Shown piece after piece: positions 31,770-42,345 of a stretch of 64,000 nucleotides of DNA. Position numbers and translations under genes: made by a program. The DNA is from Eopsaltria australis (Eukaryota > Chordata > Aves > Passeriformes > Petroicidae). Location of the stretch: NCBI GenBank assembly GCA_034509425.1, contig JAVTVJ010001750.1, positions 62,001-126,000 on the forward strand, read 5' to 3'. The stretch's first letter is position 1. The number at the start of each line of letters is the position of its first letter. A model generated the notes under the pieces. The model had not been told where the DNA came from. It ran no database searches and was given only the letters and a program-made list of their open reading frames with translations.

Positions 31770-32292
31770 TTAGGGCATCTATCTCAGTGCATACCTGCAT
31801 ATCAATACATCTCTAATGAGGTTAACCCTTACATATATTTACCAGTGGGACACCAAAGAAATCCTTTAAAATTCCTAATTGATACCGGAGCCCAAATTTC
31901 TCTAATCACTCTCACAGAGGCTGCAAAATTAAACCTAAATTTTAAAAAGAAAAAGATCTATTTAACTGGCTTGAATGGAAACTGCACCACAGCTTATATT
32001 GCTAAAGTTCATTTGTGGTTACCAGGAGAAAAACGAATGACTTCACATATGTTTGTAATTGCTGATCATGAAGAAAACATTTTAGGATTCGATATCCTTC
32101 AAGGAAAAATTTGGCAATTACCAGATGGAACTGTGTGGTCTTTTGGTTCAGCAGTAACCTCACGCAGTAATCTCTTTGGGAAAAATAAACAAGTCAACCT
32201 TCTAAAAATGGCCCCAATATTACCTGCCTCTGCTGTAACTAATGTCAAACAATACCCTATACCCCTTGCAGCCAAACAAGGGATAACTAAAG
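31770..32292 (+). pseudogene. ERV-E protease and start of RT
   Basis: FLIDTGAQISLI (~31875) is an aspartic protease active site and NILGFDILQG (~32085) the second conserved block. The RT leader KQYPIPLAAKQGITK (~32245-32290) follows. The solo LTR at 32293 then interrupts the codons after GITK. Confidence 0.8.
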
Positions 32293-32904
32293 TGTGGCGG
32301 TGGTCCAAACCCATAAAACCTTTTCCCCCCCGAGAAAGTTGTGGAGACCCAAGGACTAGGCCCCCCCCGGGGTGGAGTCCAGAATAGATTGCACCAGAGA
32401 GGGGTTGAGTTCTAAGGGGGCTGGTCGTCCTCTCATCATTGGCCCTGCTACCTGTCACTCTCCTGCCTACCTCCCCAATTCTGGAAAGATGCCTGTTCCT
32501 CAGTTCATGATTGTATTGTTTGTATCTCCCTCTCCTCCCCTCCCCCTTCCCGGTTGGCCCCTGTCCCTTTGTCCCTCCCTGGTTCCTCCCCAGTGCCCTT
32601 TCATGATTGGTTGTTACCCTCAGAATAAAGTCTGATGCCTGCTGAGCGCTGAGGTCCTTTGCCCCTGAGCTCAGGCTGCTGACCTCTGTGTTACTGTGTG
32701 CCTGTTGCTCCGGGCGAAGGAACACTCCCTTCGCAACACTCTGGCTCAGTGGACACAGCGTGGCTGCCTATACGGGAGGCGCAGCCTGCGGCCAAGGATT
32801 CCAATCCTACCTGCAGTGAACCTGGACAGGGACACTAGCAGTAGCCGCCGCCGGGCTGCTGACCGAAATCCTGGTGGTCAGCTGTCCAGCCCATGCCAGC
32901 AGCA
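32293..32904 (+). mobile_element. Solo LTR within ERV-E pol, 612 bp
   Basis: Perfect 6-bp duplication CTAAAG (32287-32292 and 32905-32910). Ends TGTGGCGG...GCCAGCA. The AATAAAG signal at ~32622 gives plus orientation. ERV-E RT resumes right after it (TKVIKNLEQRD). Confidence 0.88.
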
Positions 32905-34162
32905 CTAAAGTAATTAAAAATTTAGAACAGAGGGACATCATATTTAGAACACACTCTGCATACAACTCCCCTGTCTGGCCAGTGAAAAAAAACAGATGGG
33001 AGCTGGCGTTTAACAGTCGATTACCGGAGACTTAACGCAAACACAGGGCCTTTGACTGCAGCTGTCCCGAACATTGCCAATCCCACTGCTACACTGCAAG
33101 CATCAGCACACAGGTGGATGGCAGTGTTAGACATAAAGGACATGTTTTTAATGGTACCTATTCAGGAAGAAGATAAACCCAAATTTGCATTTACTTGGGA
33201 AGGAACACAATACACATTTAATCGTCTTCCCCAGGGATATAAACACTCTGCAACTATCGCTCACAATGCTTTAGCAGAACTCCTTCAACAAATAAAAATC
33301 CAGGAAGGAGTACAACTTTACCAATACATTGATGATATGTTAGTAGGGGGGGAAGAAGAAAATGCAGTGAGGCTTACAGCACAAGACATATGGAATAAAC
33401 TGAATGAAGAGGGAATAGAAGTACCCTCAACTAAGTGTCAGGGACCCTCTAAAGAGGTTAAATTCTTGGGTACTTGGTGGGTAGCAGGCCAAGCTGTAAT
33501 TCCAAATGAAACAATTACAAAATTGGATACTTTATCTACCCCCACAACAAAAAAAGGAACTGCAACAAATCATGGGTACTCTGGGATACTGGAGAAATCA
33601 TGTCCCTGGATTTTCTATAATAGCAAGACCCTTATACACACTAATGAGAAAACATCACAAGTAGGAGTGGTTAGATAACCACAAACAAGCTTTACAAACA
33701 CTAATAGAAGAATTGAAAACATACCAATCACTCGGACCAGTTCACCCCAGCGATCCTATAATAACTGAATGGGGTTTTGCTGAACATGGAACTTACTGTA
33801 ATTTGTTTCAAAAGGGACCACACGGGCCAAAACGACCACTAGGGTTTAGTTCCACAGCATTAAAAGACACTGAAAGAAGATACACTGATTGGAAAAAGGG
33901 ATTGTTATCTCTCACTAGAGCCCTCAAACAAGTAGAAAAAATTCAACAGCAACAGCCTGCAACAGTTCAAGGACCTTTCAATTTGCTAGCCAACATTAAA
34001 AAAGGCAATGCTCCCCCTGAGGGCATAGCTCAAAGGCCCACAGTTCACAAGCGGTATGCATATCTCTCAGGGATCACAGACCAAATAAATGTTACTGAAG
34101 GGCCAACAAAACCTACAAGATTACGGATAACTGTGACTCCGGACATGTTAGCTTTGCAGTAA
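32905..34162 (+). pseudogene. ERV-E reverse transcriptase, frameshifted
   Basis: RT blocks in order: SAYNSPVWPVKK-like (~32960), AVLDIKDMFLMVPI (~33125), FNRLPQGYKHS (~33215), catalytic QYIDDMLVGG (~33325), VKFLGTWW (~33460). A shift in an A-rich run near 33550 and the stop TAG at 33662-33664 precede the connection region (33713-34162; RPLGFSSTALKDTERRYTDWKKGLL). Confidence 0.85.
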
Positions 34163-34620
34163 CCTTATAAATGCAGTCCTATATTAGATACTCCTGCTTT
34201 TACTGCAAATTCCAAAGTAAAAGGTGTTTGGTTTACTGATGCCTCAGCTAAATGTGTTAATGGTAACTGGAAGTACAGGGCAGTGGATCTGAATATTGAA
34301 ACAGGAGTGGAAGTGATAGAAGAAGGACTAGAAAGTACACAGGTAGGAGAGTTGAAAGCTGTGTTACTGGCAGTAAAAGAAAATGCAGGAACAGTATATG
34401 TAGATTCATATGCTGTATGGGCTGGTGCTACACAGTGACTGTGTCAGTGGGAAGCATTAGATTGGCAAGTAAATGGGAAAGCAGTTTGGCAGAAAGAAGA
34501 TTGGAAGTGGTTGTTATTGCAGGCTCAGTCTCAACAAATCCATATAGGTTGAGTTAAAACTCATGCAAAAACGCCAAATGTTACAAGCCTATTGTAACAA
34601 CCAAGTGGATTAGCTACAAA
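34163..34620 (+). pseudogene. ERV-E RNase H, with stops
   Basis: WFTDASAKC (~34230), VGELKAVLLAV (~34350) and VYVDSYAVW (~34395) supply the D-E-D residues. Stops TGA 34436-34438 and TGA 34550-34552 occur in contexts where Trp would be expected. The sequence decays after ~34600. Confidence 0.75.
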
Positions 34621-35225
34621 TTAATCCACAACACTGATATCAATTTGATAAATAATTGTACCTTATTTTTGCAACACAAAGCAGAGGCTGACCAATAAAC
34701 AAGATGTGTAAAGACATTCTCACACAGTGTCCTCAGTGCCAGCTGAGACTTAACAAAATCACCCAAACCTGGCACCACCTTTACGCATCAAAAATAATAA
34801 GACACTCTGGTAACCTGGTAAATAAATTATATCGCACCTCTGAAAACATCTAAAGGTTACAAGTACATACTAACAGATGCAGAAGTTATATCTGGGCTAT
34901 TAAAAGCCACAAAGAGCAAACATGCCAATACAGAAACTACTATCCTGTCTCAAGGCTTGAAGACTGATTTTCCGGTCTCCCTGTCCTAAACTCTATACAG
35001 TGACACTCTTGCCTATATGTGCAAGTTTGGCTTTGCTCTAAAACAAAACCAATTTCCCAATGAAGCCTTGTAAACCACCCCTGCGCTGCCCCCGTGTGGC
35101 AGCAATGAATATAGCACTGAGTTTACAACTAGAGGTCAGAAAGGGAACCACTACCATAATTCTTTATGAGAAACATACCTATTATTGCTTAAGTTCTGTT
35201 GTTTTGATTTCTCTAATAACCTTGA
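34621..35225 (+). pseudogene. ERV-E integrase remnant, badly decayed
   Basis: Only short stretches resemble the zinc domain and core of integrase, with many stops. I cannot place the D-D-E residues. The call rests mainly on its location after RNase H. Confidence 0.35.
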
Positions 35226-35619
35226 ATGTTTAAGTATATCCTCACTAGACAAAAGCTAGGTGTGTATCCAGATGTGGAACAAGAAACCATTCAACCAACA
35301 CTGAAAGGACTGTCTACTACCTGCACAACGGTGAAAGCTACTGAGATTCCTGGACTCCTGGAAGCGAATAAAACCAACTCTAGACACACAGAAGAACCTA
35401 CAGGACTGGACCGCACCCCAACCAGTAAATCTGTTGTATTCAAAAATGTTAGTTATGATATTGCTTACATTCTTATGTTTACAAATCAATGTTTTTAATA
35501 ATGCTGAATGGCTAATTAGCCACCCTAACAAAACTTTACGATTAGTCATTAAACTGATTGGTGTAATAATTGTGGTTTTAACATTAATATTTAGTGTATG
35601 GGTTGTATTCCAAATTTAA
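35226..35619 (+). pseudogene. ERV-E possible env TM remnant with membrane anchor
   Basis: Two overlapping frames. The second (35434-35619) ends in a ~25-residue hydrophobic anchor (IKLIGVIIVVLTLIFSVWVV) and a very short tail, as in a retroviral TM subunit. No CX6CC motif or heptad block is intact. Could also be an unrelated small membrane ORF. Confidence 0.35.
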
Positions 35620-36234
35620 AAAATTGGATCCAATAAAATATGTAAGTCTAGTGATAACCATTTCCTCTAAAAGTCCCAAAGAATGAGTTTACATTTGTTT
35701 GTGTAATATTAACACCCTATTTAGTACTATTGAAGTACTAAATTATTTGATAATTTAGTTATTTTAATTTAGTTGTTTTAATTGATGTTTATATATCACT
35801 TACAGTTTTACAAATATCACTGTACAATACTTGTACCTTCACTCTGATTGTCACAGTGGATAAAAGGGGCTTCACCCTTAATGTAACATTGACTTGAATT
35901 TTCAAAATCAACTTTGATTACTTCTCCCTTTCTACCTCTTCAAGGCAAAACACAAATAAACAGAAATCGAACTTCAGTAGATCCTTAATTCCCCTGAGAC
36001 AATCAAACCATTTTGTAATAATATATATATATATATTTTTTTTTTTTTTGCTTAAATTGTTGTAGAATTGTCTAACACTTACTATCCTAAGCAAACTAAA
36101 ACTTCACTAAAGAAAAGGACTGGACCAGAAGCAGAAGGAAAAATGAAAAGAATCACCAACCAGCCACTGAACTTCTTCATCCACTACAACCAAGTAGCTA
36201 CCTCCATAAATTCTCCTTTGTTCCTGATTTACAT

Positions 36235-36835
36235 CTGTCTTAGGTTACAATGGTATGTATTCTATCACCATCTTCATGGGATGTTGGGGCCAGGTGGAGC
36301 AGTGTTCCTGGCTCATCCCTGATGGCCCCAGGGCATGTCTTCTAATGGGCCAGCTGTTGGAGCCAGGTAAGGCACTTTGCTTTGCTCGTCTGTGATGGCT
36401 CCAGTTAATGGGCCACTGAGTCCCACTGATAAAACTTCAACATCCCATTGTGAGATGCTCCGCCCAGGGGGAAGAACCAAGCATCCCTATCTGGTTATAA
36501 TCTGGAATTTGAAACACCACAAGCCAGCTTTTCCACTGGATTCCCAGAGGAAGACCAGACCCTTCTACACCACCACTGGACCTTCAGAGGAAAACTACAC
36601 CTTTCCACAGGATCACTGTTTCAACAGAACCACATCTATCACTCCCAGAGGACTGCAGCCACCATCTAAGTAGACTATTACCAACACCCTGACCGACAGG
36701 GTGTCAGGTTGTATTCTGACTCTGTCAGTGTTTTTGTACTATTGCATTTATTTTAATTTTTCTATTAAATTGTAGCTCTGACTTTGAGTCTCTCACTGAT
36801 TTGCTTTCAAACTACCATAATCTCATACTCCTATG
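36235..36835 (+). mobile_element. LTR-like repeat inside ERV-E, plus orientation
   Basis: Starts near TGTCTTAGG and contains segments I associate with abundant bird ERV-L LTRs (cccagaggactgcagccacc; accctgaccgacagggtgtc; a TATTAAATTGTAG poly(A) region). Exact ends and duplication unresolved. Preceded by an AT microsatellite and T-run at about 36020-36050. Confidence 0.5.
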
Positions 36836-37165
36836 ATTTCAAGATTCACAGGATGGATGAACAACCTACCCTACATGGACTAATAGTTGAACTGCCCTTA
36901 AACCAGCATGTACACTCTGATTGTAATACCATGTCTTACATGTATAGGCATTACATAAACTGAAACAACAACAGGTGCTCCTTATCAATGTTAATACAAC
37001 ATCTTTTGAAGAAGTAGTACAACCTAGGAAAACAATGTATATCCAAAATACTCAATAATAATGCACACATATATGAAAGTGTATGCTTTTATAGCATGGA
37101 GGCAAGAGATACCTGCACTATCACCCCATGAGATAAAACCAGTGACTCTAAGTCACGGGGTGGAT

Positions 37166-37863
37166 TGTGGTAGGACGTCTACCCCACCACCTCCTCCTCC
37201 TGTGTGTCACAGATAACAGGTGCATAAAGAGATAACCCAAGGACAGGAAGGCCCAGCAGGGGTCATCTCTGGCACCAGAGGGCTCAAGCCTCAGCTAAGA
37301 ATTAACATCTTAGTCTGGAGAGCTGATGGGAGGAGAGATAAAAGAAAAATTACTGACATAAGAGTCATGGTTTTACACTATAAAAGATACACGAGCTATC
37401 AGTGAGGCAGAAGTCTCTTACACCCTGAAAGAGTTTGAACCTTCTCCCCGAAGTCTGGACACAGGTTTCGTGGTTACTTCTCTAGAGATTGAGGGAAAGG
37501 ATCTCGGTGTGCTGCACCAACAAATTGGATGGTAAGATACATTGAATCCTAAGGTTATACTATTTCTTCACTAGCTGTAAGTGAAAAAGATACCTTATTG
37601 TGCACTGTATGTTATCTACTAGTAGTCTTTCTTTTTGTTTTATTCCTGTGTAGTATTGTTTACTTTAAGTCTTATGTCTGTTAGTTTCCCCGTCTATTAA
37701 TAAATGATCCATTCTATAATAGACAGAATCAGTCATCATTAAAAGAACTTACACATGAGAGTGGGGTTTTGGGGTGCTGGTTACCTCAGTAAGTTACTGC
37801 CTGCTGCCAGAGGCCTGGGCAAAAGGCAAGGACTAATCTAACCTCCCACATCCATTTGTGACA
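37166..37863 (+). repeat. ERV-E 3' LTR (698 bp)
   Basis: Starts TGTGGTAGG and ends TTTGTGACA; preceded by a G-rich stretch (gtcacggggtggat). AATAAA at ~37700. Confidence 0.85.
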
Positions 37864-38229
37864 GGCATTACCAGCCATTTATCATAGGCAGTGCAGTAAA
37901 TAAGAAACACACACAACTAGACATAAGAATACTCCTAACACCCATGTGCTAAACATTCTAAGTGATCTACGTTATCTTGTGATTGTTCATGACTCAATAG
38001 TTCAGCAAATCAGTCTCAATTACCTTGTCTCTGAAGGTTGTCAATCGGAGCAATACCTTATTGAATTCTGGAATACTATACTAATATCCAGGGTCTGCAG
38101 CAGTTGGCACCTTGCTTCAGTGCAGACATGGAAAGCCTCTCCGGACAAGGTCCCCAAGTCTACCCCAAAAGGGATCCAGCTGACATAAATTCAAATTATT
38201 AAGTCAAACCCGACTTAAGTATGATTTGG

Positions 38230-38410
38230 ATGCAGAAACACCTGGGTCTGTTGGTAGATGTCTGACCAAGGAGAGCCCAGGCTTGGCCAGAGCCAGAGCT
38301 CCAACTGGAGGGGCTTCACTAACATATCTTATAGATGTGTGACCAGTTAGGGCCAAGGCTTGGCCCGAGCAAAGGCCTTAACTGGAGGGGCCTCCCTGAC
38401 ATACCTTTAT
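38230..38410. repeat. Two imperfect ~75-bp tandem units in ERV-D
   Basis: The block from tgtctgaccaaggagagcccaggcttgg to ggggcttcactaacatat is repeated as tgtgtgaccagttagggccaaggcttgg to ggggcctccctgacatac. Confidence 0.7.
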
Positions 38411-38477
38411 GAGAAAGCTGTTAGAAACAGCAGCTGGGAAGGCTTCTTAAATCAATTATGGTACCATAAACATTATA

Positions 38478-38918
38478 ACAATTAAAAGAATGCATATGCA
38501 TAACTGTACGTAACCTTAACAGAACTTAATCTTAACATATTATAAAAATACAGTGAATTCACCTTATAACATTATAGTATTAATAACATATTAAATGCAG
38601 TGAATTCACAATATAATATTATAGTATTAATAACATATATAGAGTTATTAAGACATCCAGAGTAAGTAATATTCGAGAATAATGTTTAAGAATAATATTT
38701 AAGAATAATGCGCATTATAAAATATAGTGAATTCACATTATAATATTAATAACACATTTATAGTTATTAATACATATAATCATTATTACATTCACATTAT
38801 AACATTAATAACACATTGGTAGTGAATTCACATTATAACATTATAATATTGATAACATATGTAGAGTTATTACATTCACATTATAATACCAACAACACAT
38901 CCAAAGTTATTAATACAT
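38478..38918. repeat. AT-rich tandem-like array in ERV-D
   Basis: Many repeats of gtgaattcacattataacatt and attaataacacat(tt)gtagagttatta with variable order. Strongly AT-rich, no coding potential. Lies in the internal region of ERV-D. Confidence 0.75.
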
Positions 38919-39059
38919 CATGAGAAACAGTAAAAACAGATTGCAATCCAGTAAACAAATTCCTATTCAGATAACAATTTCCATCAGAAATAACAGCTTA
39001 CAGAGAATACAAAGGCAACTCGTTGTTTATACAAAGCAGTTTAGAAATCGTTTAAATCT

Positions 39060-40166
39060 AGTTTACAACTCAGTTTACAATTCGCCCAACCCCGCCAGCT
39101 CCGCTCCGCTCCACTCCCAACCCCGCCCCTTCCCCCCCCCCTCCACTCCCAACCCCGCCCCTTCCCCCCCCCTCCACTAGAGAAAGGAGGGGGGTGGAAA
39201 CGGAGGGGGGGAAGGAGGCGCAGCAGACATGTGCAGAAAGGCAGTTCTTGTAGAAAAGTTAAGAGCGGGGGGACTCGGCCCGGCCCGGCCGCGGGGGAGG
39301 TGTATCTCGCGCAGCCGCTGGGAAGTTCTTCAGCCATAGTTCTTAGAAAACTTGAGGGGGCGGGGGGGCGGCCCAGTTACAGGAGCAGGAGAAGGGGCGC
39401 TCCCGGCCCCGGGCTATCCTGGAGCTCGCTGTTTGCCGGCGGGACATGGCGGGGGTTGCCGGGGCGGTACTTGGTAGGGCACGCTTACCAGCTCCGCTGC
39501 TTCTGTCCCGATCCACTCTAACCGTGTCATTTCCGCGTTCTCCTCGATCCCGCAGGTCCGAGCCGTCCCGTCCCGCCGGTCCGGGGAAAACTGCCGTTGC
39601 TAGGGTGTTACTGAGGAAAAGCAGTCGCTGCGCGCGGTCCTAACGCCGCCGGCTCTGGCGGGGGGGAGGGGGGGGCAGCCGCACGGTCACTGCAGCATCC
39701 CGCCCCCGGCGCGTCAAGATACCGCCGGAGCCGAGGGCAGGAGCCGCCGCCAGCTGCAGCCACCGCGGGGAGAATCCGGAACTGCTGCGGGGGAGCTGGG
39801 AGGGCCGCGGTGGCCGCCGCTGGAGGCTCGCGGGCTGCTAGGGCTCTCTCCTCCTCCCGCAAAGCCTCCATAGCGGTGAAATCAGAGTCTCGTCAGCTGC
39901 AGCCGTATTCAGCCGCCGAGTGATAAGAGCTCGCAGCTGCCTCACAGTCAAAGACAGGGTGCTGCTCGGTAAGAGAAGTCCGATTGCCCATTTGAAATCA
40001 ACCCCAATCCGGGATTCTGAGCGTTAAACTACTCACGGATCACCTGACAACACCGCAGGGATCCACGCCGGCCCGGTTATTCCACTTTCCCCCAAAGTGG
40101 ATTGTCCTCCGTGAGGCTTCTTACTGCCGTAGGCTATCAATTTAGCCAGTCATCGCCTTGTCCATA
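39060..40166 (-). other. CpG-rich leader-like region of ERV-D
   Basis: The sequence switches abruptly from AT-rich to CpG-rich, with a repeated cactcccaaccccgcccctt unit (39110-39175) and a run of G/C tracts to ~39870, then a milder stretch to the primer site. The longest frame (39871-39608, minus) is Ala/Pro-rich and not a convincing gene. It sits where a 5' leader or gag would be. Confidence 0.5.
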
Positions 40167-40184
40167 TCTCACACGAGGGCACCA
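40167..40184 (-). promoter_or_regulatory. ERV-D primer binding site, elongator tRNA-Met-like
   Basis: The minus strand reads TGGTGCCCTCGTGTGAGA two bases after the LTR. It is close to the complement of an elongator tRNA-Met 3' end as I recall it. Identity uncertain. Confidence 0.5.
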
Positions 40185-40186
40185 TT

Positions 40187-41071
40187 TGCAGTATTCAACG
40201 CAGGGTCAAGGACTTCTCTGACGAGACTGTGATGTTGCAAGGTCCTTTATTAGACAGAGACTAAGACTACTACAGACCACTCTATGACTACTTGCTAAGA
40301 CTAGTCCTATGACTGCTACTATGGCTACTGCCTAGTAGTAGGCAGTGAAAATTCCCTTTGTTAAAAACGGGTCCAAAACCAAAAATTTTAGTAAAATAAT
40401 ATTGAACATTTATTAGTAGAACAAAGGCAAAAACAGCGCTGGGTGCATAGCATATCTTCTAGAGGCACCCCTTTGTTCATTTTACAATGGGTTAAGTACC
40501 CTTAACTCTTACATATTCATTAAGCTCAGAAGAAAATTTACATTTCAAGCAACTCTTTCCCCCTGGTCTCTGCCCCCTTCCTTCTTGCCAGAATGTCTCT
40601 TCAGGTGCCTGGACAGTGTCAGCAGAGAGCTGTGAATTGGCCTTATCTTCTCTTGTTTCCCTTGAAATTCCTTAGCATTGCAAGTAATCAGCTCAAAAGA
40701 CGTTTACAGCTATATATTTATGACTACATTTTCCAATATATCACACTTATCTCAAGGTTATAATTTTACTACAATCTTGTTTCTACTTAACTATATTTTA
40801 TCATAACACTATTTTTACAAAGCCAACATTTATCATTTATTCATCCATTATAACTTTACACCAGCCCACACACAGGATATGCCATCATATAAACAGGAAA
40901 GATAAACAATACCCTATAAGGTCACAAACCACAATACTCACACACAATAGGTCCAGAAGGCCACAAACCCACTATCTCTCATGCCCATCCCTGGTGACCT
41001 GGATATGCTTCCTGGTCACCTCTGGGCTTTCCAGGCCTGCTTTTCTATAACACACATAGTGTAACCCTACA
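40187..41071 (-). repeat. ERV-D 5' LTR with ~505-bp insertion
   Basis: 40187-40359 and 40865-41071 match the 3' LTR; the middle does not. Ends TGCAGTATTC...ACCCTACA, then the target duplication TTAGGT. Confidence 0.88.
40360..40864 (-). mobile_element. Insertion in the ERV-D LTR, probable solo LTR
   Basis: Absent from the other ERV-D LTR. Starts (t)gttaaaaacgggtccaaaacc; AATAAA lies on the minus strand near 40410. The duplication is ambiguous (CTTT possible), so the exact ends are approximate. Confidence 0.55.
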
Positions 41072-41077
41072 TTAGGT

Positions 41078-42345
41078 CTCTGAAGCTAACAGATTTCTGA
41101 CTTGACAGAAGTGAGGCACTTGGACCACACCATGAAGGAATAAATTGGAAGAGGGGAATGAACCATGCAACAAATGTATCGCTCCTAGATGCTCCTTTGC
41201 TTCACCTAGGGAAGGCTCTTGCCACCAAAGGAAGCTTTAACAGAGCTTGTCATTTCCTAGAAAGCATGACAGGGAAAAAACCCTGTATTGGTAAGGACAA
41301 CTCATTCACCAGAGAAGTTTACAAGAGTTATTCCATCATTCAAACTGTATTAATAAATTTCATTAAATTAGAATTGTGTAGCTATAGATCCTGATATTTA
41401 TGTGTCTCTACCTACTAACCTATAACATCACAAGATGCTTTTTGCATTAACACTGAGCGTGTGTATATGTGTATACATATGTATGCACTTACCTGCTCCA
41501 GTGCTCTCCAGATACAGCCTGGGCTGCTGTGATACACCAATTCCTGCTCTTCCCTGTGTCTTTCATGGGCAAGTCTTTGTCACAGCTTCCTGGGAAAGGA
41601 AGAGCCATCAGGCTCCATGCCAAGTGGCGAATGTGTGAAGCAGGAGGGCAGAACAGAGTGCAGACAGCAGATCTACACCAGGGCACTGCACAAGCTGCCA
41701 ATGCCTCACCACAACTTGGCTGACACAGCTGTGCTCCATCTCCCTGATCCCATGCTCAGCTGCACACTGCATCACACCAAGGGCTCACCAGAACCTCACA
41801 GCAGCCTGAAACCAGTGGTGACAGGACAAAGACATTTCAAGCCCAGAGGAGTCACACTTGACAGACTAAGGTTTGTGCTTTGTGTGCTGGCAGAAGGGAG
41901 AGGGTATTTCACTTTGTATACTTTTTACCAAAACAACCTTAAGCCAGGTCTACTCACTTTACCAGACAAGTAGTCATTCCTGGAGACCAGCATGTCTCCA
42001 AGCAGGACAGACCAGGGAAAGGAAGTATTAACACACAGGCTTGTCTTCATGGAGACACAAGCTAACTAGGCTCTTCTGTGGTGTCAAGAGGAAGACACCT
42101 CAGGAAGAGGTCGAGGCAGAAATGGACTTCCCAATTCAAATTGCCGTTCAGAGGAGACCTCTTCTCTCCATCTTTCTCCATATCTACACAGAGCCCCTGC
42201 TTCAATAGCCAAACATGGGTTTTTGTTAGTGCCTCCATAATTCAATAGTGGCTTTGTCACAGGACTATCTCCCACATTAACCATCTGGCTTCTCTCTGCA
42301 ACACAGTTCCACCCTGATAGAGCTTTCCATTTCACAAGTGAGGCC
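41078..42345. other. Host DNA between ERV-D and EEA1 3' region, nothing recognised
   Basis: Unique-looking sequence. The longest frame (41617-41973) shows no domain and poor coding character. Confidence 0.45.

Larger units (their letters stand above)
31260..37863 (+). mobile_element. ERV-E: plus-strand provirus inside ERV-D, 5' truncated
   Basis: Flanked by the perfect 5-bp duplication GGCAT (31255-31259 and 37864-37868). The 3' LTR is 37166-37863. At the 5' end only the first ~140 bases of the LTR remain (31260-31400, matching 37166-37306); sequence then jumps into gag, so the rest of the LTR, the primer site and early gag are gone. Protease, RT and RNase H are recognisable, integrase is largely lost, and an env-like membrane segment may remain. 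A five-base duplication suggests a class III relationship, but I do not place the pol with confidence. Confidence 0.85.
30798..41071 (-). mobile_element. ERV-D: LTR element without recognisable viral genes, hosting ERV-E
   Basis: LTRs at 30798-31216 (3') and 40187-41071 (5', enlarged by an insertion), with the 6-bp direct duplication TTAGGT (30792-30797 and 41072-41077). A polypurine tract (31217-31237, minus strand AAAACAAAAGGGGGAAT) and a primer site (40167-40184) are in place. After removing ERV-E (31260-37868) the internal part is only ~2.4 kb, and I find no gag, pol or env motif in it. It therefore looks non-autonomous or internally replaced. Confidence 0.85.

Noticed and set aside
39608..39871. 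Minus-strand 87-codon frame as an ERV-D gene
   Set aside because: Ala/Pro-rich translation of a CpG-rich region, no motif, no conserved neighbour.
41617..41973. 118-codon frame between ERV-D and EEA1
   Set aside because: No recognisable domain, biased toward chance in a region with few stops; no splice or start support.
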